From Lepidodermella squamata (taxonomy: Eukaryota > Gastrotricha), in contig JBLDXI010000021.1 in NCBI GenBank assembly GCA_047495785.1, positions 372,001-436,000 of the forward strand: DNA of 64,000 nt, in the 5' to 3' direction. The notes under the pieces were generated by a model. The model worked only from the letters and a program-made list of their open reading frames with translations. It made no database searches and was not told the DNA's origin. A program made the translations under genes and the position numbers. Of the stretch, positions 40,699 through 53,800 are shown one piece after another. Numbering within the stretch: position 1 is the stretch's first letter; the number at the start of each line of letters is the position of its first letter.

Positions 40699-42097
40699 TA
40701 ATCACTTTTGTTTATGTTATTCGGCGTAATTACAATTCAAAAATGACCACCTACGTGATAGAAATTGCACAGATTAATTTTTTAAATTACCTATTCACAC
40801 TTGAGTGGACAGTGACACGGTGTCTCATTCGTTCTAGTAACGCACAACGCGCGGCGGCCATCATAAACGTGGGCAGCGCGATTAGCGACTGAAAAAAAAT
40901 CACTCAAATAATGACGCGCGTAGTAAAATCGATAGGTAATCCTGTAATTCGCGGGTGACAATCTCATTGGCCGATTAAGCGATGGGCGAGATAACGTAGG
41001 ATGCTTACAAACGCCTTCTCTAATCTAAGCTAAAACCTTTTAAGCATCATAAAAATGTTTATCGCTAGATTTTAATCTTGCTCAAACACGCTTACCGGAT
41101 ATTTGGGCATTCAAGGTTATAGTCGCGCTAATTTTAGCGAGAGGCAACGATTTTTTCAAGATTAGCAATTTTTTTGAACAAACTCTTCCTGTATCTTATC
41201 AACTCGCAAAATGAGTCAGTTTTTACCCTCTAAGTGGAATTTCACACACAGCTAGCTAACAATTCTACATTTTTATGGTTATGGATTGCCTAATTGGCCC
41301 AATCATTTGAATTATGCGCGCGTGTTTTCTCCATATGAATTCCTCTCTAATTACTAGCGGAGTTTCTCCGCGTTGAATTGGGCATTCGTCCACGCGAGTC
41401 ATCAAAGTTCGAAGTCAGACAGATCTCATTTCATCGCCAAAGCCAAGTTCTTGTTACTCGATTGTCTAACTGTCTTTCGAAAAACAGGTACGACAAATTA
41501 ATTCCCACTATGTCAGTGTGAACCTAATTCGATTTACAAAATCAGGGCGCGAATCGCCCTGAAATTCGCAAAACATGTCCAGATGACAATTATGTCAATA
41601 ATCAATTTTCTGGATACAATTTTTGTCGTGACAGCTGTGCCCGATTTATTTCCCGTCTCGAAGCTGTCACGGTTCTCTTTATTTGCATTCCGATTTTTTC
41701 GTTAATTCGAATTTCCCCCTCTTACTTAACTTGATCCGACGAAACCTACTCGATGTAAAAAAAAGCTCCTACTTCCGGTCCAGGATAGAATTATTGCATG
41801 CGGCTACTTAGTCGGATATTGCAACGGCTAACCTGGTCCTATCGTAGGTGTTTAATATTTTATGAATAGCTCATTAATATCCAGTCTATAACTTGTTAAC
41901 ACTCATCCTGGCAAAAAACGCTAGGTCGCTCTTTACTACAAATTTTTAATGAATATATAACAGGCTAGAACAAAATGATAGACCCCATCTGCATTACTTA
42001 AAAACTTATCACCCCTGGAGGTGACCTAAGTGTATGATAGATCTTTAACTAAGTTGCGCGTTTTTATTTTATAGAAGCTTTAAGATAAAATAACTGT
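40699..42097. other. divergent intergenic region
   Basis: A 1.4 kb stretch between SMARCB1 (minus) and the seven-TM gene (plus). No coding signal is seen. An acceptor-like tttttattttatag at about 42075, 23 bp before the ATG, suggests a 5' UTR intron or a trans-splice site. Confidence 0.45.
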
Positions 42098-43217
42098 ATG
42101 CTACCTATGAGCCCTTCAATGCAAGCCTATCAATCCGACATCTTGAGTGAAATGGCAATGGACGACATTGACCCGGGTATGGATATGGAGGGTAGTGGTA
42201 TGGTCGATGACGAGGAAACACAACGTCTCGTCGCCGAGAGCCATCAACGAGCATTGCCCGTCAATATCGTTTGGATGGTATCAACAGGACTAGGTGTCCT
42301 TGCAATAATGTGGGCATTCCTCGTTGCTCTCAGCAATCGCTCGGTCATAAGCGCTAAAGAAGTACCATACATCGGCTTCTTACTCGCTAACTTTCTCGTA
42401 CTGGTGGTTGTAGAAATTCCTGATATCATTATTTTCACAACGGGAGAACCTGTGCACAATGAATGGTCAAAATTTCTGTACGAAACTGTGAACAACATTC
42501 CATTATTCAATTTGGCTTGGATCGGTCTCCAGAACTGGATAAATGTTTCGCATCCTGAGTGGCTATCTGCAAATAAGTCTGTTGCTATTGGCGCTATTAC
42601 TTGGTCGTTTGGCATCGCATTAGCTCTGCCCCTAAGTATCTCGTTTTCTCTAATCGACGAGGATGAGGAGTACATGACGAAATACGTTCCTTTGTTCATC
42701 ACTTCCTTCATTCTTCAAAAAGCCCTTCCGTTGGGATTTGCTGTAGTAACTAATCTGCTGGCTAACTTGGCCTTGACAGCGAGGCTGGAGCAATACTCCG
42801 AATCTCGGCAAAAGCAGTTTTGCTGGCCATTCAAAGTTAAAGCCACGCGTTCCTACACCATTGACTTCATCACAACAGTCCTATTCACCTTCGTATGGAT
42901 TTCAGAGGATGTGCACATTCTTGTGTACCTAACCAACGGGTAAGCCAATCTAAAGCTTATTATTATTATACCATAATAACGCATTCAATTTTTGCAGGGC
43001 AAATATGGCAGGTCTAGAACTATATCACATTGCCATCTACAACCTCATCGAAACTACAGCGTTGTTTGTTTCGACCGTGTTGGTGGCAGTAGGAGTCGAC
43101 AATCTACGCCGCGTTTCCTGCTGTAGAGACCCCAGTGTAGACGCAAGTGAAAAATCTCTCAATGATCCTGTGGCAAAGCTACTAAATGATTCTCTTGAAG
43201 ATCAATGTCACCCCTAA
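42098..43217 (+). CDS. seven-transmembrane, GPCR-like protein
   Basis: Two exons, 42098-42939 and 42998-43217, joined in phase across a 58-bp intron (NG|ANMAG), giving about 353 residues. An acidic, Met-rich N-terminus without a signal peptide precedes seven hydrophobic segments, from IVWMVSTGLGVLAIMWAFLV to LYHIAIYNLIETTALFVSTV, and a short cytosolic tail (VSCCRDPSVDASE) with a Cys pair that could be palmitoylated. The layout resembles a class A receptor, but the diagnostic DRY and NPxxY motifs are not present in recognisable form. It could therefore be a very divergent orphan GPCR or another 7TM family. No ligand is inferred. Confidence 0.7.
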
Positions 43218-44035
43218 ATTATGAATATATTTGTAAAGTGCAACCATTAATGCAGTATTTTTTTGCTATTGTTTAATTGCGTCATGTAAAACTGATCTCA
43301 GGTGCGTATTCATACTCACTAATCATGTTAATTATTTCATTCGTATCAACACAGCAACTCAACAAAATATTGCTGTTTTGGCGATTATTATATTGGTGTT
43401 GTACACTTGAATAACGTGATATAATCCACCTTGTTATGTGCCTAGTGCACTCAAATGTAACTTAAATGACTAGGAACGGTGAGAATAAATTCAACGCTCG
43501 TTTGAGATGCTTCGACTATTTGCGCAAAAACTGTGTCATAAGAACCTACCTAACCATCTAATTGAATTTATAGTAACAGATGGTAACAGTCAGTAGTTAA
43601 CATTTGAAGAACACTGATAGCGGACTTGCAAGGAAAAATATGAATATGGTGCTTATTTAAAGAGGAATAATGCGAATATCCAGTATCCAGTAATATAAAT
43701 AATGTACGTAAATGTTAAAATTTTTAGTAACTTGAGATACAAACGGACGAAATAAATTAAACTGAATCAACGATGGAAAAAGAGCAAGATAGCAGATAGC
43801 AGCAAATAGGTAAATTCATTAATCCTCGAACAGATAATGCAGAGGTCATGCTACGACCTTATTCTTGGAGGGATCTTCGCGAGGCATATATGTCAAAGAT
43901 AGGGAATCGTTAGCCGTTAGCATTTCAAGACTGACCCTAAATACAGTCCTCTTTGGAAACAGATCGAATTAACGAAAAATTCGCTGCAATGTTACCAAGT
44001 CTAAAGCCATGAATGTTGAGTCGAAAATGTACATA
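43218..44035. other. intergenic stretch
   Basis: 3' flank of the seven-TM gene. AT-rich, with an AATAAA at about 43484. No other supported feature. Confidence 0.4.
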
Positions 44036-44172
44036 CCGGGTCGCCAAAATGCCGCAGAAGGGGAATTTGATGCGCATAATTTTAATGAGGAGTGTCATTG
44101 GCAATTTCTTAAAACTCCTCATTAAATTGATGCGCATCAAATTTCCCTTCTGTGGCTTTTGTGGCCACCCTA
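44036..44172. mobile_element. second copy of the TA-flanked MITE (137 bp)
   Basis: Ends ccgggtcgcc and ggccacccta, flanked by TA. It shares the internal words gatgcgcat, ttttaatgaggagt and cttaaaactcct with the element at 2763-2936. It is shorter and more diverged, and lies in intergenic DNA. The copy proves that the element in ankyrin gene B belongs to a dispersed family. Confidence 0.8.
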
Positions 44173-44939
44173 TAGGTCCTCAAACCACGGAACACGGAAG
44201 TTGCAAGTTCGGGAGTTTCTTGCGGAGAAGAAACAGCACTCGGGAAGTGATAAGTGATCCGGCTGAATCTTCTCAATTTCGGCGTTCAATTTTTGAAGCT
44301 TAAATGCCATCTCAATCATCATTTAGAAATACTTTGATGGGGTTGAAGTCATTAACAAGACCCAAATAAATAGCTGTATTAAGCATTAATTGCACCAGAC
44401 TCTTGACCAGGCGCGGAAACTCTTTCGAACATTCATATGCATACCTAAATCTCACACAGATATCATGGCTCATTCTTCCTTACAAGACGTTCGAAGTTGG
44501 CATTGTTGAGCCTATGAGTCGACGAGTCGGCTTTCGGCTTAGGCATTAAAGGCAGAAATCTAGTAGACTGGCAACTGACAATCGTACCCAGCTTTCTTTT
44601 CCGGTAAAAAAAATGACACGGAAAAGTGATACTTCAGTCAGTCAGCTCAGCCACGAGTCACGAGCCTCAACTTTCTTAAAACACACCTTGGAGGTGAGCC
44701 GGTGGAACGAAAACTTGATCAAACCTTGCAAACACCGGACTTCGGACTCCCCGCGCAAAACCAGAGGTAAAACAAACCCATACAATTTTTCAGCTGGTTA
44801 TAAATTCGGTTTTTTGTTGTTAAGGCTTATCATTAAAGTCATTATACGAAAAACTGGGGTTGATGATTTTGGCGCGCAATTCTTTTTTGTTCGGAAACCA
44901 GCAGCATTTTTTATTTAGCTCAGGTGTTCTCCTGCGCTC
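44173..44939. other. intergenic stretch between two mobile elements
   Basis: No gene is supported. The open frame at 44613-44918 lacks any domain or splice signal. Confidence 0.4.
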
Positions 44940-45887
44940 CCCAAGGAAAAAAGTTAGAATAGATCGACAGTCGATGTAGATGTCATTTAGATGTGATCTT
45001 TTTTGATGCGAGGATGCATCTTAGATGTAACTTACATGAATCGTGGATGATCGCTAAGCTTCATGTACAATTCATCCGAGCATCATCTTAACATGAAGCC
45101 ATGATGATACATGGCCTTATCTACATGATATCTACACGACAAGTAGATGCGATCTACATGACAAGTAGATGGGATCTACACGACATCTACATGACAAGTA
45201 GACGGGATCTACATGAAATCTATATGACAAGTAGATGCGATCTACATGACATGTAGATCTCATCTACATGGCATCTACATTTCATGTAGATGTGCACTAC
45301 ATAATTTGACAAAATCATGTCATAAAGATGTCGTATCGATAAACACCTTAAGATTATGGGTAATTTTTAGCCGACATGACTTCTATCATTGAACTCTTAA
45401 TTAGTATTGTGTTAATTAATTAAAATAATTTCACGAGAAGCCTTTAGGGAACCCTTTAGGCTCTGGGTTACCAAGGCGCTACCCTCAGCTCGCGAAGGCA
45501 GGGAGTGAACGCTTAGGTTAAAGTCACCCACGCCCAGTCTCGTCAAAAACCGTCTGAATATGAGTTAATTAGAGAAAAATTGGTTTGACCACCTCTTTGA
45601 GTGAGAATCGAAACGACAGCTAAATTGATTTGCATATGCACACTTTTGAAAATACTCAAATTAATTGCTGTAGACTTGGTTGCATCTAAGACACATCTAT
45701 ACATCATGTACAATTCATCTTTCATGATTCCTAAATGATGGAGTTGACATGTAAGATGCATCTTGTACCCATCTAGAACACTTGTTTGACATGCATCTTA
45801 CATGTGTCTTACATGCAGCCGACATGAGACGGTCTCATATAGATGACATCTACATCAGGCCAGGATGATCCCTTTTTTTTCCTTGGG
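44940..45887. mobile_element. 948-bp TIR element filled with palindromic ATCTACATG repeats
   Basis: Outer ends are cccaaggaaaaaa (left) and its reverse complement (right). Within about 50 bp of each end is gatgtagatgtcat, also inverted. The left third (about 44980-45300) and the right end (about 45700-45860) consist of short units such as ctacatgacaagtagatg, in which a half-site and its complement alternate, so almost any two units can pair. The middle (45300-45690) is ordinary sequence. No transposase is visible. It looks like a non-autonomous DNA transposon with an expanded inner array. Confidence 0.7.
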
Positions 45888-46772
45888 TCCCTTGCGGTCT
45901 TCTGCTGGAAGCTGGGTAGCCAGTTGGGCGCAATTGGGTTTACAGTTAAAAGGGCAAAAGTAGTTTCATGTCGACGTTCAAGCTGACATCTGACATGCGA
46001 TTACGGTTTAGGCACTTCAATAGCGAAGAACACGTTTTGCAATTAACTTATTTTGGCTGCTAGATGAGCTGTTGAATTTCAGATCGAGGCATTTTCAGAC
46101 TTCGCGATAAGTTTATATGCATGCTGCTAGCCCAATTTTTATGGTATGGATGTTCAATCGTTTCGATGATATAGGGTGTCGAATAAGTCGCGCAACTACT
46201 CTTTGGGTTCCAAACATTTTCAGAGAATTGTGATTGTTTTGATATATATCAGCTATACTGAAGCTGACTAAGTACTTATCCTCTCGAATTTGTGCCTCCG
46301 CGCCGAACGCAAAGGGTGTAAAGCCGTTATCGTCATCATTTATCCGGAAGCAGTTTGTATCCGTTATCTTAGATCTACGATTTCGCCGAAGAAAATCCGA
46401 CATCCTTGTGGCTTATGGCGGATGAGAATGGCTCGTTTGATTTCGGTATATAATCGTGAGCTTTATCCCATGATTTATCGCTGCAAAATAGGTATCATTC
46501 ATCTCATCTGTCGATCGTATAGTTTCAAGCTATATGCTTTGCCACTCAAATGACGAAGTTGAGTGGTTTGATTTTTACCAAATAACGAGAAAGCAGACCG
46601 ATATTAAAAGATGACTTAGTTTCTCGCCATTTTTGTTCGTGAAACCCAAAAATTTTCCCATACTATTCTGAGATTCTAGGAACTATTTGATAATCTAGCA
46701 ACTCGCAGTTGGCGTTCGGCTTTTTTATTGAGAATATCTTATGCTTCTAGATTGGCTTATGATAATATTACG
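45888..46772. other. intergenic stretch upstream of SART3
   Basis: No convincing gene. A 96-codon minus-strand frame with a true ATG (46403) reads MSDFLRRNRRSKITDTN, but it lacks a known domain, a polyadenylation signal or splice support. Confidence 0.35.
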
Positions 46773-49700
46773 ATGTCTAAGAAAGTTGGTAAACTCGTTT
46801 CGCCTATGGACGAGGTAGAAGACGAAGATTCTCAGAACGACGCCATTATGGACGTTGAGCAACCGGAAGATGGATCCAGTGAGAGTGACAGTGAAGACGA
46901 AAGTGGCGGTGAAGATACTGATGCGATTGAAAGGCGAACTATGGAACTGAAAAATCTGGTTCGTCATTTTCGGATTGGCATCAATACCACTGCCTTACCT
47001 CGAATTTTAGATTTCACAAAACCCTTACGCGTATGATCAACATGTCGAGCTTATCAAATGCTTGGAAAAGCTGGGAGAGCTTGACCAGTTGCGATTGGCT
47101 AGGAAGCACATGCACGAATTATATCCATTGTCAGAAGGTAATCGATTACAATCGCACTTATTCATGCGCTAATTTCATCTTTAGAATTATGGCTTAAGTG
47201 GCTTCGCGATGAGGTAAAATTCTCCGAGGACAAGAATGCTGTTGTGGAGCTTTTCGACGAGGCTGTCAAGGACTATCTTTGTATGTTGACCATCACTTTT
47301 ATTTAAGATGAACTATTTTTTCTTTTAGCTGTCAACGTATGGCTAGAATATTGCCAATATGCAATCGGGACGTTTTTATCAGAATCACCCGATAAGGTCC
47401 GATCAGTGTTGGATAGAGCTCTCGCAGCTTGTGGGAATCACGTAATCAATGGCGCCACAATTTGGGAAGTTGCCCGGGAATTCGAAATCGCCATGCTCCA
47501 AGTTGACGAAGCTAAGACTGGCCCTGATGCTGAAAAGGCACTGGCGATTCAGAAAAATCGCGTTATCGCTCTTTTCAAGGGTCAACTGAGCGTTCCGCTA
47601 TTTGAAATGGAATCAACCTTCAACGAATATTGCGAATGGCTGGGCGATGTCGAGCCTGAAAAATCAGTGAAAGACGCTTATGATAAAGCTCTGAAAATGT
47701 ACTCAGAACGCAAGCCATTCGAAGACAGCCTCCTTGAATCAGATCCACCACCTGTTGAGGCTTACACCGCTTATTTACAGTTTGAGGAGGAAAAGGGCGA
47801 CCCGACTCGTGTTTCCTGTCTTTATGAACGAGCGATTAACGATCACCCATTGGTAGAAGATTTTTGGAAGCATTATTGCAATTTTCTGGAGAGAAAATTA
47901 CGTTCAGGCCCTGAGGTTATCTCGGCTTATGAGCGGGCTGTTCGAAACATACCATGGTCCGCCGAGTTGTGGATAAAATGGGCGCAGGCTCTTGAGAGGA
48001 GTCACCCCGAAAATGTTGCAAAATTGACGAAGATCTTTGAGGACGCTATTGCTGCTGGTTTCCAAAAAGAAGCCGACCAGGTTCAAGTGTGGGTGGCTTA
48101 TCTCGACTTTTTAAGGCGCAGAATTAATTGGGACCAGCCGCACGAAACTGAACTTGCCAATCTTAGAGCTGGTTTCAACAGAGCCGAAGAAGCAATAAAT
48201 GCTATGCAGGAAAAGCGAGACCACTTACCTACTGTCCTCAAATACTGGGCTTTCGTCGAGGCTAAGTACTGTCAAAACGTGGAAAAGGCCCGTCATTTAT
48301 GGCACATGGTTACCCGGCTAGGGCGGGGAAGTCAGGCCGATTTGTGGCTTGAATACATATCATTTGAACGAGCCTTTGGCGACTCGCCTGCCTCATGCAT
48401 TTCAGTCCTACAATCAGCGCTTAATGCCGTTACAGATCGGCCGGAAGCAATATGCGCGGCTTACATTAATTTCGCTCGTGAGGCATGCAGTCTCGAACAA
48501 TTGGATGAAGCTATTGCAGCCTGCGAGAAACGAAACGCGTTGTTGAAAAAACGTACTAAAGAACAAACTGATCGCGAAAATGCGAAATTGGCTAAATCTG
48601 TTGGAAAACATGGCCATTCTGGTCTTGGGTTTCATAAGGGTAAAAATCAGGAGGAAAATTCAGGTGCGGCTAATAAACCCGGCGGTGGGCAGAAATTTGT
48701 GAAAGCTGGCCAAAAGCAGTTTCAAGAAAATCAGAAACAGGCGCCAAAAAAGTTTGAAGATCACGGAGATTCGTCAAATAAGCGAAAATTTGACCAAAGT
48801 GGCGATCATTCGAAGGCTGAAGGTGAGTCGCCCTTCAAGAAGCCTTTCGCCCCAGCTCCGAAAAAAGATAATAATTCGTTCAAAGAGCCGTCGATTCCGC
48901 CGCCACCCAAGTTCCAAGAATCAATGGAAGAGAAGAAAGAAGCTCCTGCTGCCCGAAGGAATGTCAATTTTTCAGAAGAAAATCCTACTACTGTCTTTCT
49001 TAGCAATCTGGATTTCAAAATTAAGGAGGAGGATATTCATGAATTTTTCAAAGACGTAAGCTTCATGCATCAATTTTTTTGTATTTCACATCTGATATAT
49101 TTTCTCTGGTTAGTGTGGTGAAATCGACGACGTTCGGCTAGTCCTGAAAGCTCAAAATCTCAACAAAGGATTTGCCTACGTCAAATTCGCCAATGTCTCG
49201 TCAGCGAATAAAGCGCTGGAAATGGACCGGCAAAAACTGAAAGGTAGACCGGCTTTTGTGTCACCCTACAAGGAAAAGGGCGACGGGCCAAGTGCCGAAA
49301 AGAAAGGCGGTCTTATCGTAAGTTCAAATACGGGTAAACGAAAAAATACTCCTTTAATTTTTCAAATTATAGTTTTCCGACGCCTTGGAAAAGAATAAGC
49401 TGTTCATTCGCAATGTTCCTCTGTCAACTACGGACGAATCCCTAACTGCCGCATTTTCAACTCATGGCAAGGTGAAAGCCGCTAGAATAGTTACGTTCAA
49501 AGACGGCACGCCTAAAGGCATTGCTTACGTCGAGTTCGAATCAGCAAGCGATGCGGAAAAAGCGCGTGAAGCCACCAATGGAACGTCGCTACTCGGCGAG
49601 GGAAAAATTCTCAGCGTTGAAATTTCGAATCCGCCGAAAAAGCGCGAAGTCAACGCGGCGGCTGGGGCGTCTTCATCAGCTGCAACTCGCAGCCGGGCTA

Positions 49701-50180
49701 TCGGCTCGTTTTATTCAAATTTCGGAGCCGGCTCAAGACAGCATACAACAGGGTAAGTCATTATCTCCACATTACCATGTCTTTCAGAGGTTAAAATTCA
49801 GCTTTTGCTCAAAAATATCCGAGATGTGATTAATTCAAAGTGAAATATGGTTACTTCCGATTTTTCTTTAAATTTTGAGAAAATATTTGTATTTTTAACT
49901 GATTTTTGTCTGAAGTTTGAACGCTCATTTGCATATTAAACGACCTTGTGAGTTCCAAGATTTGCCTTCAAATCTTGGGTCGAATTCTGAACACAAATTA
50001 TTCAATTAAATTTAAATTATTCCACCTTAAATTTCGTATTTTTTCAGATCCGGACAGCAAACTCGCATCAGCGTGCCTTCACCCGCTGAACAGCAAGCTG
50101 CTGCGTCGAATTCGAACGGCAACGGTGCTCAAGAAACAGCGAAAATGAAAAATGACGATTTCAGGCGTTTCCTCAAGTAA
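46773..50180 (+). CDS. SART3: SART3/Prp24-type U4/U6 snRNP recycling factor
   Basis: Seven exons: 46773-46958, 47011-47137, 47185-47280, 47329-49055, 49114-49317, 49373-49752 and 50048-50180, giving 950 residues (human 963). An acidic N-terminus (SESDSEDESGGED) is followed by HAT half-TPR repeats (for example LWLKWLRDEVKF, VWLEYCQYAIG, FWKHYCNFLERKL, LWLEYISFERAFGD). A Lys/Gln-rich nuclear segment comes next, then two RRMs (TTVFLSNLDFKIKEEDIHEF to GFAYVKFANV, and NKLFIRNVPLSTTDESL to GIAYVEFESA). The C-terminal NDDFRRFLK matches the conserved LSm-binding end of human SART3. The protein anneals U4 and U6 snRNA and recycles snRNPs in the nucleus. Most of it lies in one 1.7 kb exon. AATAAA lies downstream at about 50341. 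Confidence 0.97.
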
Positions 50181-50274
50181 TAACAACCCATGCCGGTGCA
50201 TCATCATGTGAAGCGAAAATCATCTTTCCAGTTCTACTTTTGTTTGAGAGATCTTTATTCAACAAAAACATTAT

Positions 50275-50871
50275 TTAGTCACTCATCTCGTCGGCCTCGA
50301 ATTTGATGACAATGTCAATTATTGTGATTAAACAGTCGGAAATAAAAGATTCGAAGCCTTGTTTCATCAAGTTGTTGGTAAATGATGGAGTTGTAATTGA
50401 AATGAGGCCGCGCCAGCTGAGCGACACCCCGCTCGTTCGTGATAGCTGGCATATTGTCTGGTCGGGGAGTGACCTGTAAAATATGGGCTAATTACTAGTT
50501 GGTTTTGATGTTATTGCTGAATAATTCAGCAGAGGGTAGCCTGATGCGGCGGCGACGGCGCGGTAGCTAATCATGTTACACAGCAGCCGCGCGACACCAA
50601 ACATCACGCACAGGCCGATTGATTACTGGCCGTATTATAGGCTAATAAAAGGCGCTCTTGACCTGCTATAATATTTCCGATACTTGAACAACATCATGTT
50701 CGATATACTTACTATCAGTTGCGCGGGTGCGCTTGCTGCTTCCCTTTTGTAGGCGAAAATCGAGTAGCCGCGGTCAGCGGGTACGAATGTTTTTGCGGTC
50801 GGATCGTCGGAATTTTTTATCACCCCCAACAATAATAATAAACCGGCAAAAAACAACACGCGGTATATCAT
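50275..50871 (-). CDS. possible small secreted-protein gene, multi-exon
   Basis: A minus-strand first exon (50871 to about 50713) opens with an ATG and a strong signal peptide (VLFFAGLLLLLGVI), then DPTAKTFVPADRGYSIF and a KRE site, and ends at a good donor (gtaagt). Downstream acceptors allow short further exons, for example one reading PIIRPVINRPVRDVW, and a last exon after ccatattttacag that is open in two frames. One of these frames ends GFESFISDCLITIIDIVI and a stop at 50275, close to a minus-strand AATAAA (about 50258). The phases do not select one model. A secreted peptide precursor is possible; family unknown. Confidence 0.3.
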
Positions 50872-53800
50872 GCACGCAATTTATCTTTATTAATGTTCCT
50901 CTCACTTACAGCACATTTTCAGATTTAGTTATATACATTATCGCAGGCCAAATTTTCTAGTGATTTATTGAGGCCATATTTGACACGCTAAGAAAAATAA
51001 ATTTCCCGCCATTTTTTTTCTATTCGGATGCTTAATATCTTAGCATGAAGCGCAAGAACAATAACTCCGTGATTAGGTCATTGATAAATTATATAATTAT
51101 TCCTAACTAAAGAGGTTCCTCTTACCATTATGTGCTTTTACTATTTTTTGGGTCGACACCTACCGATGCATTGGTGCGTGTCTAGATAATTGTTCTGTAC
51201 GAATTTATGTCGTCCCATTCTTTGACTTTCGGCATGTTTTTCGGGCGCGAAGTGAAAAAATATTGCTTTTTTAATTTATTCGATAAATGATTATTTTTAG
51301 ATAAACATTTTACGTCGTCACTCTCAAAATTGAGTTGTAACATTCCATGCGAAGATGACCTTTCCGAGAGTATATTAAACGCCTACCTTGGCAATTTCAA
51401 GTTTGAAACGCAAGTAGGCAAATAATAAATAATAACAATAATAATGGTGTAAAAATAATAGCCGTAAAATGACACACGGCTTCTCACCGCACATCATCAT
51501 CATCTTGTTCTTCATCTACGTTTTACTCGTCTTCATCAACGCCTCGTGCATCCCGCGTACAGGAATGTATGAAGAGGCACCTTGTTTATTGTTATTGTCT
51601 GGTTATTAGTACCTACCTACAATGTCACCGCTGTACCTACTGGAACATTTTTGCGGTTGGTCTCTTTGCAAAATGTTATTTGGCGTCGCTTATCTCACGT
51701 TATATTCACGGCCCATCTCGCGCGTGTGTTAACTACCCCCGCAGTAAAAGTTACCTAGTAATAGATTGCAGCGGCTATTTACCTGCGACACCCCCGCCTC
51801 TTTGAAGAGCACCCCTCCGATGGGCTTAATTATCATAGCGTTTTACTGCGACTAAAATGCTAAAATCATAGCACGGTGGGTGTTTTTACGGTTATCACAC
51901 GTACATTATGTATTGTTTATACAGAAAACTGCGATGGGAATGTTGGCAAGAGTCGACTCATCTCATCAAGGTACACGCGCGCAGTGAGAAGCAGAACAGC
52001 AAGGTAATTTTTCGGCCTGAAATTTGCTTGCGCGCAAGCCGCCTTAAAATTCGCGCATTTTTATCGCACGCAATAAAAAGCCACTCTGCGCTGGAACCTT
52101 TATTGCGGCAGCACGCCGCGCAACACTTCCTTCGATAATTTCAAGGTAATTGCCGCCGCATTTGACACCTTAATTTAGCATTTCTGAGGTGTCGCGCTTC
52201 CGCCTTAATAGCTCAACGCCACCTTACTAAAAGAGTCAAACTCGTTTACAACAAGCGATTCATATATAGGTATATCGAAATGCGTAATCAACTCGATAAT
52301 ATGTTATATTCCCCTTCAATTTATGCACGCCATTTCCGATGGCGGATGAAGCATCAGCAGTAGCCGAAGCATATGGAAGGTGGACAGATGAGGATGATGA
52401 TATTAGCGCATATGTTTACGGCTCAATGTCAAGTCAATCCGGTCTTCGGGGCGGAAGTATAGCCGGCCGGGCGGCCAGCTTTAAAAATCATCTGTTATCG
52501 GTTTCATTGCGCAACGCTAATCGCGTCTTTGTAGTGCAAAGCCGCACACTCACTCTCGCCTATCAACCCATCAACATGACCTTGAAAATATTTTGCAAGC
52601 GCGTCTCGCACTATGCATTTTCCATCATCAACAAACTGTCGTTCATTCAGCCGTGCGCGCTACTATATTTAGTGTAGTAATAATATAAATATAAACTTTT
52701 AACCCGCACATGCTCGCCGGACGCTGTTCCACCAGGCGCGTGCCGGGCGCATCCGTTTTTGTTGTTTTAGCAGCGATAAATAGCGCGACCGAAATATGTT
52801 ATCATACGCGCAAATTAATTACTGAATTAATTAGCTCTTCATAACTCGAGTAGTCATCGTGCTCTCGCGCGCAAAATAACCGGATATAGAGGGACGTGCT
52901 TAAGAGGCAATGGAAAATTTCGATGAGATTAACGAAAAATCTTGCGAATAATTTTCTTGTTCATTCGTGGTTGTTTACGCATTTTCTCTGTTTATCCGCC
53001 GACTCGCGAAACCAATCAATCAACAAAAACATCGAAACAGCTTTCACGCATCACCGCTATCTCATCACCGGATCGTCTTACTTTTCGCGCATCTTCGCCT
53101 CGAGGTTGGGTTAAAGCTAATATTTCCCGGTACGTGTTTGCTCGCAGGGCGTTATATACAACAGCCTGCTTGACTTTTTGGAAACAAGGTGCAATGTAAT
53201 CTAGAAGTTATTTGCCGTGCTGATTAAACATCAGATAAGATGCGCGGGTGCAATTATGCGCCTGATACCTACATTCGCTGGGTGCCGCTTCTTCACACAC
53301 CACTTGCTCGGGCACTTAACAGTTGCACAGGCAATTCTTTAACTATTACTATTTATTGTTATGCACCCCGCCTCTGCTGCTTCGATGTCTTTTTCAGGCC
53401 TAACCTTGTTTTCTTTAATGCCGCTTAGTGTTTACCTATCCATTAGTAAAAGGATATCAGCGCGACTGAATGATGCGATTGTAAGGTAGCGCCTCAAAAT
53501 ATCACTGTGCTAACGAACAATGCAGCTTTTAAAGGCTCTCCAGAACAGCAGAAGCGTTTTTCGCCCCTGCTCGTCGTCGGTGGCGGTGGTGATAGAAATA
53601 TTATACTGGTGCGACGCGTCTTTTTACGGTAGCTTTTTGTCCCGCGTTCGCTGCCGCGATGTCGACCACGAAAAACATGTTTATGCGTGTTGTATTGTGT
53701 TGTGTCTGTCGTCGAGATCGGCGGCAACCCGGCGTGGATTACTATTTTTCTATTATTACGATCGCCCCTTCCCTTTGCCCAGAAAATACATACAGCTCAT

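Noticed and set aside
46113-46553. Overlapping open frames on both strands upstream of SART3
   Set aside because: No domain, signal peptide, splice or polyadenylation support; they shadow each other.
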